64,000 nt of DNA from Bacillota bacterium (GTDB lineage: Bacteria; Bacillota; Clostridia; Lachnospirales; Lachnospiraceae): positions 13,991-77,990 of the forward strand of contig JAEZLH010000019.1 in assembly GCA_023435895.1 (NCBI GenBank). The letters are read 5' to 3'. Below are positions 16,538-24,760 of this stretch, piece by piece (positions within the stretch are counted from its first letter, which is position 1; each line of letters starts with the position of its first letter). Position numbers and translations under genes: made by a program. The notes beneath the pieces are model-generated. The model saw only the letters and a list, made by a program, of their open reading frames with translations, had not been told where the DNA came from and did not search any database.

Positions 16538-17728
16538 ATGTTTAAGAAATTAGTATCATTTATCTTAGTAGCAGTTATGGTTTTATCTTTTACTGCATGT
16601 GGAGCGAAGGACGACACAAAGGAGCCTGCAGCAACTACAACTCCCAAGGCTGAAACAACTCCCAAGGCAGAAACTACACCCGCAGCAGCAGGCCTATTCA
16701 AGCCGGTTGCAAAGGACAAAGTTAAAGTTGGCGTAATTCACATTGGTGATCCCGCAGCAGGAGCAGGTTATACCTTTGCTCATGATCAGGGTATCGTAGC
16801 AATGCAAAAGGAACTTGGACTTGATGACAGCCAGATTATCCGTAAGAATAATGTAAATGACAGCGATGCAGTTGCAATCAAAACAGCAATTGAAGAGTGT
16901 ATTGAAGAAGGTGCTAACATTATCTTTGGTACAAGCTGGGGTTATATGGACACCATGGAAGAACTTGCAAATGAGTATCCGGATGTTATCTTCTCTCACT
17001 GCTCCGGTTACAAGAGCAATGGTACTAACTTTAATAACTATTTCGGTCGTATCTATCAGGCTCGTTACCTTGCAGGTATCGCAGCAGGCTTAAAGACAAA
17101 GTCAAATAAAATCGGTTATGTAGCAGCAATGGACGTAAAGAATTCAGAAGTAACTGGTGGTGTTAATGCATTTGCTATGGGTATCGAATCCGTTAATCCG
17201 AATGCAAAGGTTTATGTAAAGGTTACGAATACCTGGTATGATCCTACTTTAGAGCAGCAGGCAGCAGAAGCATTACTTAATGAAGGCTGTGATGTAATCG
17301 CTCAGCATGCAGATACAACAGCTCCTCAGTTGGCAGCTCAGGCTAAGGGTGTATGGGGTTGTGGTTATAACTCTGATATGACAAAGGATGCTCCGAAGTC
17401 TCACTTAACAGCTCCAATCTGGAACTGGGGTGCATACTATACAGCAGCTGTAAAGTCTGTTATTGAAGGAACTTGGACAGGCGAGAATTACTTTGGTGGT
17501 TTAAAAGAAGGTTTAGTTGATGTATCTCCTCTTTCTGCAAACGTTGCAGACGGAACTCAGGCAAAAATTGATGAAGCTAAACAGAAAATGTTAGATGGTT
17601 TCAAAGTATTCGAAGGTAATATTGTAGACAATCAGGGTAAACAGATCTGTAAAGACGGAGAGTCCTTGTCAGATGGCGATATTACTGGTAAAATGAACTG
17701 GTACTACAAAACTGTAGTTGTGAAATAA
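16538..17728 (+). CDS. BMP-family (nucleoside) ABC substrate-binding lipoprotein
   Basis: 396-aa extracellular binding protein of the basic membrane protein (BMP/Med) family, whose members bind nucleosides. The lipobox is FTAC with lipidated Cys21. A short Thr/Pro/Glu-rich linker with a repeated TTPKAE unit (residues 30-48) precedes the binding domain, which begins KVKVGVIHIGDPAAGAGYTF. AAGGAGGAG is placed before the ATG. It is the first gene of an importer operon with the ATPase and two permeases that follow, downstream of xpt. Confidence 0.92.
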   Translation: MFKKLVSFILVAVMVLSFTACGAKDDTKEPAATTTPKAETTPKAETTPAAAGLFKPVAKDKVKVGVIHIGDPAAGAGYTFAHDQGIVAMQKELGLDDSQIIRKNNVNDSDAVAIKTAIEECIEEGANIIFGTSWGYMDTMEELANEYPDVIFSHCSGYKSNGTNFNNYFGRIYQARYLAGIAAGLKTKSNKIGYVAAMDVKNSEVTGGVNAFAMGIESVNPNAKVYVKVTNTWYDPTLEQQAAEALLNEGCDVIAQHADTTAPQLAAQAKGVWGCGYNSDMTKDAPKSHLTAPIWNWGAYYTAAVKSVIEGTWTGENYFGGLKEGLVDVSPLSANVADGTQAKIDEAKQKMLDGFKVFEGNIVDNQGKQICKDGESLSDGDITGKMNWYYKTVVVK

Positions 17729-17753
17729 TAATTAGAATTAGGCTGGTGACATT

Positions 17754-19289
17754 GTGGAAAATAAAAAGATAGAAACAATGGCAATCGAACTTAAACAAAT
17801 TACTAAGACATTTGGGTCGGTTGTGGCGAACAACAAAATAGACCTATCCGTTAAGCAGGGCGAGATACTCGCCCTGCTTGGCGAAAACGGATCAGGAAAA
17901 ACAACATTGATGAACATGCTGTCAGGCATCTACAAACCCGATAGCGGTTCTATTTTAATTAACGGACAAACTGTAACAATCAACTCTCCAGAGGATTCCA
18001 TTAATCTCGGCGTTGGTATGATACATCAGCATTTTAAGCTGGTTGAAGCCTTGTCCGCAACAGATAATATTATTTTAGGGTCGAAAGAAAAAAGAATTTT
18101 TCTTAATAGGAAAAGAGCAGATAAAATAAGAGAGATCAGCAAGCATTTCGGATTAAGTGTTGATCCCGATAAAAAAGTATACCAGATGTCCGTAAGCGAG
18201 AAGCAAACAGTTGAAATATTGAAAGTGCTTTATCGCAAGGCGGATATTTTGATTTTGGACGAACCTACTGCGGTACTGACTCCTCAAGAGACAAAGAAGT
18301 TATTTGAAATTCTTCGCTTAATGAAACAGGAAGGTTGTGCTGTTATCATTATTACGCACAAGCTGAATGAGGTATTAGAAATCAGTGATCGTGTTACAAT
18401 TCTCCGTAAAGGGGAAAGCGTGGCTACCGTGAATACTTCTGAGAGTAGCGCAAAGGAACTGACCGAACTGATGGTGGGAAGACCGGTTGAATTATCCATT
18501 GATCACCCCACAACTGATTATAATGAAAATCTACTTGAGATCCATCATCTTACTGTAAGTGATGAAGAAGAGTTTGAGACCATTAAAGATATATCCTTTG
18601 ATCTGAATAGAGGAGAGATTCTTGGAGTTGCAGGTGTTGCGGGCAGCGGTCAGAAGGAATTATGTGAGGCAATTGCGGGACTTCTTCCTGTAAAGAAGGG
18701 AGCAATTCTTTATCATAACGAGAATCTTGTGGGCAAGAGCCCCAATGAAATCATAAAGATGGGTATCAACATGAGTTTTATTCCAGAAGATCGTCTTGGA
18801 ATGGGTCTTGCCGCTTCCATGGGTATGGTGGAAAACATGCTTCTTAAGAAATACAATGAAGGAAAAAGTCCGTTTGTAAGCAAGAAGGGAGCTAGGGAAC
18901 TGGCGAAGCGCCTTGTGAAGCAATTGGGCATCGTGACTCCGAATGTAGATACACCGGTAAGAAGATTATCCGGTGGTAATGTACAGAAGGTACTATTAGG
19001 AAGAGAAATTGAATCAGAACCGAATGTACTGATTACTGCTTATGCTGTGCGTGGACTGGATATCAATTCGTCCTACACAATATATGATCTATTAAACGAA
19101 CAGAAGAAAAAAGGTGTGGGTATCTTATTTATCGGTGAGGATCTGGATGTTATGTTGGAGCTCTGCGACCGTATCATGGTATTATGTCATGGTAAAGTTA
19201 CCGGTATCGTGAAAGCGAAGGAAACCACAAAGGAACAGCTGGGTCTGTTAATGACAGGATCTACAATTGAGAAAGGAGAGTCCAAATGA
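17754..19289 (+). CDS. Nucleoside ABC transporter ATPase (two NBDs)
   Basis: 511-aa protein with two nucleotide-binding domains in tandem, as in sugar/nucleoside importers of the RbsA/NupO type. Domain one has Walker A GENGSGKTT and Walker B ILILDEPTAVLT. Domain two (from about residue 260) has GVAGSGQKE in place of a canonical Walker A, signature LSGGNVQKV, and a degenerate Walker B (LITAYAVRGLD), so only one site is probably catalytic, normal for this family. The start is taken as GTG 17754; ATG 17778 is an alternative without a clear ribosome-binding site. The stop overlaps the next ATG by 4 bases. Confidence 0.9.
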   Translation: MENKKIETMAIELKQITKTFGSVVANNKIDLSVKQGEILALLGENGSGKTTLMNMLSGIYKPDSGSILINGQTVTINSPEDSINLGVGMIHQHFKLVEALSATDNIILGSKEKRIFLNRKRADKIREISKHFGLSVDPDKKVYQMSVSEKQTVEILKVLYRKADILILDEPTAVLTPQETKKLFEILRLMKQEGCAVIIITHKLNEVLEISDRVTILRKGESVATVNTSESSAKELTELMVGRPVELSIDHPTTDYNENLLEIHHLTVSDEEEFETIKDISFDLNRGEILGVAGVAGSGQKELCEAIAGLLPVKKGAILYHNENLVGKSPNEIIKMGINMSFIPEDRLGMGLAASMGMVENMLLKKYNEGKSPFVSKKGARELAKRLVKQLGIVTPNVDTPVRRLSGGNVQKVLLGREIESEPNVLITAYAVRGLDINSSYTIYDLLNEQKKKGVGILFIGEDLDVMLELCDRIMVLCHGKVTGIVKAKETTKEQLGLLMTGSTIEKGESK

Positions 19290-20380
19290 CAAGTACCGGA
19301 GTAAAGATAAAACAGGAACCTTTCATACGTGTAGTAAAAAAAGCAGAACTCTCCTTTGGAAAAACCTTGGCGTTGACTTTGTTGGCACTGGTAGTTGCAA
19401 TTATAGCCGGAGGTATTTTTATCCTGGCTATCGGACATAACCCCCTAAAGGTTTATGCAACTATTGTGAAGGGTGCATGGAGAAGCCCACTTGCTACCAA
19501 GGCGACTATAAAAATTGCAATTCCCTTATTAATTGCATCCATCGGTATTACTCCAGCCTTCCAAATGAAATTCTGGAATATCGGAGCAGAGGGACAAATC
19601 ATTATGGGCGGTATTTTTGCCACCTATTTCGCATTGTTCTTTGATAATCTGCCACATGGCTTATTACTACTTTTGATGTTTGTTGCAGGTGTAGTTGGTG
19701 GTGGATTATGGGGGGTAATTCCTGCTTATTTTAAAACAAAATTTGGAACCAATGAAACGTTATTTACCTTAATGCTTAATTACATTGCTCTTTATATTAT
19801 AAAGTTTTTAACAGAAGGTCCTTGGAGAGATCCGTCTTCTTCAGGCTTTCCTAAGATTGCATCCTTCCAAAAGAATGCAAGACTGGATCAAATCTTTGGT
19901 GTTCATGCAGGCTGGTTAATTGGTCTGATTCTGGTTGTATTTATGTTCGCTTACTTAAAGTATTCAAAGCATGGATATGAAATCAGCGTAGTAGGCGAGA
20001 GTATCAATACCGCTCGTTATGCAGGAATGAATGTAAAGAAGATCATTATGAGAACCATGTTTCTTAGCGGTGCAATCTGTGGTATTGCCGGCATGACTCA
20101 GGTAAGCGGTGCTGCTTATACCTTAGGCAGCGGTATTGCCGGAGGAGTAGGCTTTACCGCAATCACAGTAGCGTGGCTGGCGAAGTTAAATCCCGGTATT
20201 ATCTTAGTTGTAACCGTACTTTTTAGTATGTTGGAGAAGGGCTGTAGTGTAATGCAAAGTACCTTTGATATCTCCGCATCCGCATCTGGTATATTGCAGG
20301 GAATTATTCTCTTCTCTATTCTTGGATTTGATTTCTTCACAAAATACCAGTTTGTATTTAGAAAGGGGAAAAGCGCGTAA
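19286..20380 (+). CDS. Nucleoside ABC transporter permease 1
   Basis: 364-aa membrane subunit of the BMP-type importer, with about eight to ten helices. It contains the family-typical FWNIGAEGQIIMGG segment near residue 95 and KYSKHGYEISVVGESINTAR near residue 230, where the coupling loop contacts the ATPase. It overlaps the ATPase stop by 4 bases (ATGA) and the next permease by one base, so the genes are translationally coupled. Confidence 0.92.
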   Translation: MTSTGVKIKQEPFIRVVKKAELSFGKTLALTLLALVVAIIAGGIFILAIGHNPLKVYATIVKGAWRSPLATKATIKIAIPLLIASIGITPAFQMKFWNIGAEGQIIMGGIFATYFALFFDNLPHGLLLLLMFVAGVVGGGLWGVIPAYFKTKFGTNETLFTLMLNYIALYIIKFLTEGPWRDPSSSGFPKIASFQKNARLDQIFGVHAGWLIGLILVVFMFAYLKYSKHGYEISVVGESINTARYAGMNVKKIIMRTMFLSGAICGIAGMTQVSGAAYTLGSGIAGGVGFTAITVAWLAKLNPGIILVVTVLFSMLEKGCSVMQSTFDISASASGILQGIILFSILGFDFFTKYQFVFRKGKSA

Positions 20381-21330
20381 TGTTAATTAATTTTTTGTTT
20401 GCTTCCATTAAAGCCGGCATTCCTCTTCTCTTTGGTACAACCGGTGAAATAGTAACGGAAAAGTCAGGTAACTTGAACCTTGGTGTGGAAGGTATGATGT
20501 ATATGGGAGCTTTTGTTGGTTTCTATACAGCCTATCGTTCCGATAATTTACTGATCGCTCTGATTGCTACCTTCGCTACCGGTGTGTTTGCCGCATTAAT
20601 CTATGCGTTCTTGACGGTTACGATGATGGCGAATCAGAATGTATGCGGTCTTACCTTAACCATATTTGGAACTGGTTTTGCAAGGTTCTTTGGTGAGGGA
20701 ATGATTAATAAAGCGGGAAATACACCCAAGCTATCCGACAGTTTTATGAGTTTAATCAGTGAAAAGAAAATTCCTGTTCTTGGAGAGATTCCGGTTATCG
20801 GAAAACTATTATTTTCACATAATATATTGGTGTATTTAGGCGTTGTTATTGCAGTGATCTGTACTATCTATATGTTCAAGACCAGAGCTGGTCTGAATAT
20901 GAGAGCGGTAGGTGAGAATCCCGCAGCTGCCGATGCAGGTGGTATTAACGTTACTTTGGTGAAATATGTGCATATTTTAATCGGTGGTGGTATCTGCGCT
21001 CTTGGTGGAGCTTACTTGGCACTGATTAACGGCGGTGGCGTATGGAATAATGAAGGTGTGGTAAGCGGACAGGGTTGGATTTCTGTGGCACTTGTTATTT
21101 TCGCCAGCTGGAACCCTGCCAAAGCAATCTTTGGCTCCTTTATCTTTGGTGCATTCAGTGTTTTACAGTTCTATGTGCCCAAGAATGTAATAGCGATTCC
21201 CAATGCCTTCTATGTAATGCTTCCATTCCTGATTACTACCATTGTATTGGTTATCACCTCCATGCGTAAAACAAAGGAGGGCGCTCAGCCTGCAAGCACT
21301 GGTTTGAATTATTTCCGAGAAGAAAGATAA
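20380..21330 (+). CDS. Nucleoside ABC transporter permease 2
   Basis: 316-aa membrane subunit completing the importer. It contains EIVTEKSGNLNLGVEGMMYM near residue 25 and TRAGLNMRAVGENPAAADAG near residue 170, both typical of the second permease in NupPQ-like systems. The start is ATG in TAATG, overlapping the upstream stop by one base. It is the last gene before a region of mobile-element debris. Confidence 0.92.
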   Translation: MLINFLFASIKAGIPLLFGTTGEIVTEKSGNLNLGVEGMMYMGAFVGFYTAYRSDNLLIALIATFATGVFAALIYAFLTVTMMANQNVCGLTLTIFGTGFARFFGEGMINKAGNTPKLSDSFMSLISEKKIPVLGEIPVIGKLLFSHNILVYLGVVIAVICTIYMFKTRAGLNMRAVGENPAAADAGGINVTLVKYVHILIGGGICALGGAYLALINGGGVWNNEGVVSGQGWISVALVIFASWNPAKAIFGSFIFGAFSVLQFYVPKNVIAIPNAFYVMLPFLITTIVLVITSMRKTKEGAQPASTGLNYFREER

Positions 21331-21567
21331 AAGAATATAACGGTAATAAAAAGATATCCGGTTCCCTCTCCAATACGTTGGGGTAGGTGTTGCTGACCTC
21401 ATAAATTAGCAAAAAACTGATTTTATTGATTGTCTCTGGGTTGATCTGTATACTGTCATTAGTATACGAAAGGAAAAAGTCCCAGAGAACATCTTCCCAC
21501 GACAGATCATGCACTCTGAGACTCACCAAAAACATGATTATTATATCAGATTACACTGTTACCTATA
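21331..21567. other. Intergenic, no gene recognised
   Basis: No coding signal seen. A small dyad, GTATAC-TGTCATTA-GTATAC, occurs around 21446-21467. This stretch borders the decayed mobile elements and may include an old element end, but none could be recognised. Confidence 0.3.
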
Positions 21568-22072
21568 ATGAGGAAGAAAATATTTTTAGTTGAGAGACGT
21601 GCTTCATCCGTCTGCCCCATCTGCGAGAAGCCGCAGGTATACAAGGATTCTTGTCTGCCATCCTGAAAAGGAAGGTGGGGAACGTCTCCGGTATTTAATA
21701 AATTATTTCAAATGCACGCATTGCCGGATGATTCAACGGGAACTTCCTGATTGTATGGTACCTTACAAGCATTACTCAGCTGAAGTTATCTCTGGGGCTC
21801 TTGACGATTTGTCACCAGTGTGGATGAGGGTAGGATGCGGAGGATTATCCATGTGAGGCCACCATCCACAGATGGCATCACTGGATGATGGCAAATGTCC
21901 TGAGGATAGACGGTTATCTGAAGTCCATAGGATATAAGGTGCTGGGTTTTACGGAGGAACTTTTAAAATCCGGCGTATCGCTGCTCTATGAATTCGTAGT
22001 TCCAATGAGAGATGGTTTGAAACCTTTCTCCGTTTTATCTATAATTCGGCCGGCTATCTGGTTACCGTCTGA
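21568..22072 (+). pseudogene. Decayed DUF6431 (zinc-ribbon) gene
   Basis: Starts MRKKIFLVERRASSVCPICE in one frame, then shifts frame near 21660 to continue GERLRYLINYFKCTHCRMIQ and PDCMVPYKHYSAEVI, the signature of DUF6431 proteins. A further shift near 21830 leads to WHHWMMANVLRIDGYLKSIG and a stop near 22070. At least two frameshifts show it is dead. The CPIC and CTHC pairs would have formed a zinc ribbon. DUF6431 genes are often neighbours of DDE transposases, which fits the truncated ORF that follows. Confidence 0.65.
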
Positions 22073-22151
22073 GCAATTGATTTTGCACTGACTTTGTTTT
22101 GTTGTCATGGATGCTTTGTCGTATAATTTCCTCAAAAGGTGGTAATCATTC

Positions 22152-22191
22152 ATGAATACAAATGCAGAAACAAAACAATGGCAGGAAGAAC
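22152..22191 (+). pseudogene. Truncated start of a second gene (MNTNAETKQWQEE)
   Basis: An ATG with AAAGGTGGT upstream opens a frame that begins MNTNAETKQWQEER and is cut at 22192 by the inverted repeat of an IS66-derived element. Beyond that the frame is element sequence. It is probably the start of the transposase-like gene that accompanied the DUF6431 gene; too little remains to be sure. Confidence 0.35.
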
Positions 22192-22265
22192 GTAAGCGCT
22201 GCTTAAAATACCGTATGGATACCTTGACATTTTCTTCTTATGAAAAATCAGACGTTTCCATTATT
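22192..22265 (+). repeat. 74-bp direct repeat, copy 1 (IS66 right end)
   Basis: Matches 23598-23671 at 69 of 74 positions. Both copies start with the IS66 terminal GTAAGCGCT and run to GACGTTTCCATTATT, corresponding to the terminal sequence beyond tnpC. They are the right ends of two related IS66 copies lying in the same, minus-strand, orientation. Confidence 0.8.
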
Positions 22266-22362
22266 ATATCATTTTCTTTGCACCAAGCATGTTTGATAAG
22301 CCACTAACGCGACATTGTTGTATACAGTTCATCCAGTATTCATCTTTTTGAGCTTTTGTCAT
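22264..22362 (-). pseudogene. IS66 tnpA N-terminal fragment
   Basis: On the minus strand, GGAGGATCC precedes an ATG at 22362 that opens MTKAQKDEYWMNCIQQCRVS, continuing GLSN, a one-base shift, then HAWCKENDI. This is the N-terminus of an IS66 OrfA-type protein and ends abruptly at the internal deletion point of the 351-bp element. Confidence 0.6.
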
Positions 22363-22686
22363 ATGTTAAGGATCCTCCAAAAAAGTTTGGAGTAAAATGA
22401 TTCAAAAGTTTGAAAACAATTAGCAGTGAAATGTTACAACTTTTGAAGTTCAAGATTAGAACAAAGAGTAAGTTACTCCAACTATCCTAAGCTTACGGCA
22501 AAGGTCATGAAATGACACTACGGTAGTTTATGTCGCGCTTACTAAAGAATTCGGTGTCCATTTTCGTAAGGGATTAATAAAACGGTGCCTAGCACCGATG
22601 TTCTAATCCATGAGATAATACTCTACATAATAATTAAAGTAGTGCTAGTTATAGTTGTTATAGTAGCGTTAGTCTTGGAGGGTATC

Positions 22687-23043
22687 ATGGATAAAGTTAC
22701 AGCAACTCGAAAGTTCCTCAAAAAGGAACAGTGGATTAAGCTCATACGTGAATGTCAGTCGAGTGGAATGAGCGTCATTTCTTGGTGTAAAACGAATAGT
22801 ATTTGCGAACAAACTTACTATAAGAATCTCAAGAAGCTACGAGAAGAACTTATAGAAAACCCACCAGTTCCAGTAGAAAAAGCAGAATCAGTTGTATTCA
22901 AAAAATTAGAAACACAGTCTCCGCTACCCAATACACAAGCGGCCGTTATTATTCGGTTACCTTATGCATCCCTCGAGATTGCTGATGGAACCAGTCAACA
23001 AACTATCCAAGCAGTGCTTCTGGCATTGCAAAGCATATGCTAG
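22687..23043 (+). CDS. tnpA: IS66 family accessory protein TnpA
   Basis: 118-aa helix-turn-helix protein of the IS66 OrfA type: MDKVTATRKFLKKEQWIKLI followed by SGMSVISWCKTNSICEQTYY, the characteristic W-C-x-x-N-x-I-x-x-x-T-(F/Y)-Y helix. The frame extends upstream to 22585, but ATG 22687 gives the usual N-terminus and has GGAGGGTATC before it. Reading frame is intact; its stop overlaps the tnpB start by 7 bases. Confidence 0.85.
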   Translation: MDKVTATRKFLKKEQWIKLIRECQSSGMSVISWCKTNSICEQTYYKNLKKLREELIENPPVPVEKAESVVFKKLETQSPLPNTQAAVIIRLPYASLEIADGTSQQTIQAVLLALQSIC

Positions 23044-23396
23044 GCGATATCACTGTCGCCAAGAACATCTATGTTGCATGTGGATATACCGACACATGCG
23101 AAAATCTATAGATGGATAGCTGCAGTGGTTCATGAAGAGTTTCATCTGGATCCATTCTCACCAAGTTTGTTCCTATTCTGCGGGAAACGCCGTGACCGTA
23201 TGAAGGTCTTGCTTTGGGAAGGCAATGGTTTGTTCTTCTTAATAAGCGCCTGCCTTGAGAATGGAAACTTTAAATGACCTCGTAAAGAAAGCGAGGTTAA
23301 ATCGATTAGTGGCAAGAATTTCGCTGGCTTATGGAAGGCTTGGAACTCGAACAAAAAAGTGCTATCAAGCCTGTATCACCAGGAGAGTTCTGTTAG
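23037..23396 (+). pseudogene. tnpB: IS66 tnpB, frameshifted
   Basis: Opens MLGDITVAKNIYVACGYTD, shifts frame to MRKSIDG, meets a stop, then continues in the other frame as AAVVHEEFHLDPFSPSLFLF, CGKRRDRMKVLLWEG, and ends WQEFRWLMEGLELEQKSAIK to a stop at 23394. These are the conserved blocks of the IS66 Orf2 protein, in order. At least two frameshifts and two in-frame stops make it nonfunctional. Confidence 0.85.
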
Positions 23397-23479
23397 TATA
23401 GAAGTGTCAAAAAGCCCTGATTTTGTTGGATTCTTGACACTTTTTGTGTTATAATTAACTCATCAAAAACGGATGAGGA

Positions 23480-23597
23480 ATTAATGAAACGAATCAAAAA
23501 GATGCCTATATAGAGCACCTTGAAAACATTATAAAAATCTTCAAAATCAGATTTCCAACTTTACAGATATGGTAATGCTTCTTCGTAAGGAAAAGTT
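23480..23597 (+). pseudogene. tnpC: IS66 tnpC (transposase) N-terminal fragment
   Basis: Encodes YIEHLENIIK, a frameshift, then NLQNQISNFTDMVMLLRKEK, the N-terminal coiled-coil region of an IS66 DDE transposase. It is cut at 23598 by the end of a second IS66 copy. The C-terminal part resumes beyond 23893. Confidence 0.6.
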
Positions 23598-23671
23598 GTA
23601 AGCGCTACTTAAAATACCGTATTGATACCCTGATATTTTCTTTTTATGAAAAATCAGACGTTTCCATTATT
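23598..23671 (+). repeat. 74-bp direct repeat, copy 2 (IS66 right end)
   Basis: Second copy of the 74-bp IS66 end (see 22192). It interrupts the plus-strand tnpC remnant directly after codons for LLRKEKL. It is joined to a minus-strand tnpC C-terminal fragment, so it represents a second IS66 copy in opposite orientation lodged in the first. Confidence 0.8.
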
Positions 23672-23893
23672 TAAGCTACAGGATTGTTGCATTGCATCTA
23701 ACCATGGCATCAGTTCATCAAGAAGATTTTCGGGCTCATTTTTGTAGTCCAGCATCTTTGTCATAACTGTTTCCAGGTAGAGACGGATATTTAATCCATT
23801 CGCTTTGGCTGTTTCGGCTAATGTATAAACAATGGCGCTTGCTCTGGCACCTTTTACTGTGCCATGAAATAGAAAGTTTTTTCTCTTATGTGC
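23654..23893 (-). pseudogene. IS66 tnpC C-terminal fragment, inverted copy
   Basis: Minus-strand frame carrying HKRKNFLFHGTVKGARASAI, VYTLAETAKANGLN and ELMPWLDAMQQSC, the C-terminal blocks of IS66 transposase. Its 3' side continues into the 74-bp right end at 23598-23671. It meets the plus-strand copy head to head at a palindrome. Confidence 0.75.
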
Positions 23894-23915
23894 TATAACA
23901 CATAAAAGAAAAAAC
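23876..23915. repeat. Palindromic junction between inverted tnpC copies
   Basis: GTTTTTTCTCTTATGTG (23876-23892), loop CTATAA, CACATAAAAGAAAAAAC (23899-23915): 16 of 17 positions pair. Both arms encode the HKRKN segment of TnpC on opposite strands, so the palindrome is the seam of an inverted duplication. Confidence 0.7.
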
Positions 23916-24124
23916 TGGCTCTTTGCGGATACACCAAAAGGTGCAACATCAAGTGCAACCGTGTACAATCTATCGAAAGTGCAAAAGCAGACAACTTAAA
24001 TGTCTATGCATACTTGCAACATTTACTTCTATATATGCCAGATGTAGAATGGCAGTCAGATCCAAGTCCCCTAGATGACCTGATGCCACGGGCATCAGAG
24101 ATTCATGAAAAATGTCATAGGTAA
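23894..24124 (+). pseudogene. tnpC: IS66 tnpC C-terminal fragment, plus strand
   Basis: Encodes AITHKRKNWLFADTPKGATS and SATVYNL, a frameshift near 23967, then SIESAKADNLNVYAYLQHLL, LYMPDVEW and LDDLMPRASEIHEKCH before a stop. These are the standard C-terminal blocks of IS66 transposase. A stem GAAGCCAG/CTGGCTTC follows at about 24129-24151, probably the element's terminator, before the right inverted repeat. Confidence 0.8.
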
Positions 24125-24364
24125 TTCGGAAGCCAGTTTATAGCTGGCTTCTATTTATTTCTATAAAGACACCTTGTTATTAAGCGCTTACCCATTTTCA
24201 CCGGATTACGCAATAAATAACCATAATTATCGACCTCCTTAACAGAGGTCTTCACTCCAGAGCAGAAAGCATTGCTCTTATTTATCGTAAAAGGGGTTTT
24301 CTGAATTCCCGAAACGAGTGCACGAGTGCACTAATCAAACGGAAGATTCAATAGTATTAATTAT

Positions 24365-24760
24365 TTATTTTTTTGACTTAAATATTTCTTTAAATATATT
24401 CATTCCATCAGTATTAAAAAATGGAATCGGTATCAATGAATTTAAAAAAATTAACAAGGAAATATATTTATATACAATATATTCATTAGGTAAAGAAACA
24501 AAGATAATAAAATTCACTAATGGTCCTGAAATAATGATAATCAATCTTTTTATCAAATTAAGTTTTTTATATTCTTTAATTAGAAATTCAATATGGCATG
24601 TTAAAATGATAGGCGATATTTTGATTTTTTTGATTTTTAGGTATAATCCATTTCCAATAACTATATATTCGATATTTATTTTAAAAATTTTTAAGGCTAG
24701 AAAATGCCCTATTTCATGTAATATTAAATTAATTACTAAAAATATATAGTATTTAAGCAT
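24365..24760 (-). CDS. Site-2 protease-type (M50) membrane metalloprotease
   Basis: 131-aa integral membrane protein with both zinc-site motifs of the site-2 protease family: HEIGH at residues 15-19, within the first helix, and NSLIPIPFFNTDG near residues 107-119, the N-x-x-P-x-P-x(4)-D-G motif carrying the third ligand. It is much shorter than SpoIVFB- or RseP-type proteases, like the minimal M50 proteins in bacteriocin loci such as yyd. Its start overlaps the end of the upstream ABC gene by 8 bases, so it is translationally coupled. It may cleave the exported protein or its leader within the membrane. Confidence 0.8.
   Translation of the reverse strand: MLKYYIFLVINLILHEIGHFLALKIFKINIEYIVIGNGLYLKIKKIKISPIILTCHIEFLIKEYKKLNLIKRLIIIISGPLVNFIIFVSLPNEYIVYKYISLLIFLNSLIPIPFFNTDGMNIFKEIFKSKK

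Larger units (their letters stand above)
22192..22542. mobile_element. Internally deleted IS66-family element (MITE-like, 351 bp)
   Basis: The ends are 24-bp inverted repeats with about 20 matches: GTAAGCGCTGCTTAAAATAC (then CGTA) at 22192, and GTAAGCGCGACATAAACTAC (then CGTA) read on the minus strand from 22542. IS66 elements typically begin GTAAGCG. Inside, only the start of a minus-strand tnpA and the right-end tail remain; tnpB and most of tnpC are deleted. Flanking octamers GGAAGAAC and TAAAGAAT match at 5 of 8 positions, so the target duplication is decayed or absent. Confidence 0.7.
22566..24191 (+). mobile_element. IS66-family insertion sequence, decayed, with 8-bp target duplication
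   Basis: Left inverted repeat GTAAGGGATTAATAAAACGG (then TGCCT) at 22566-22590 matches at 20 of 25 positions the right end read on the minus strand, GTAAGCGCTTAATAACAAGG (then TGTCT), at 24191-24167. The element is flanked by a perfect direct 8-bp duplication CCATTTTC at 22558-22565 and 24192-24199, the size expected for IS66. It carries tnpA (intact), tnpB (frameshifted) and tnpC (broken by an inverted second copy), so it cannot transpose autonomously. Confidence 0.88.

Noticed and set aside
24318..24749. Plus-strand 143-codon ORF opposite the site-2 protease
   Set aside because: It is the complement of a gene with clear HEIGH and NxxPxP motifs; high AT content makes long shadow frames common here.
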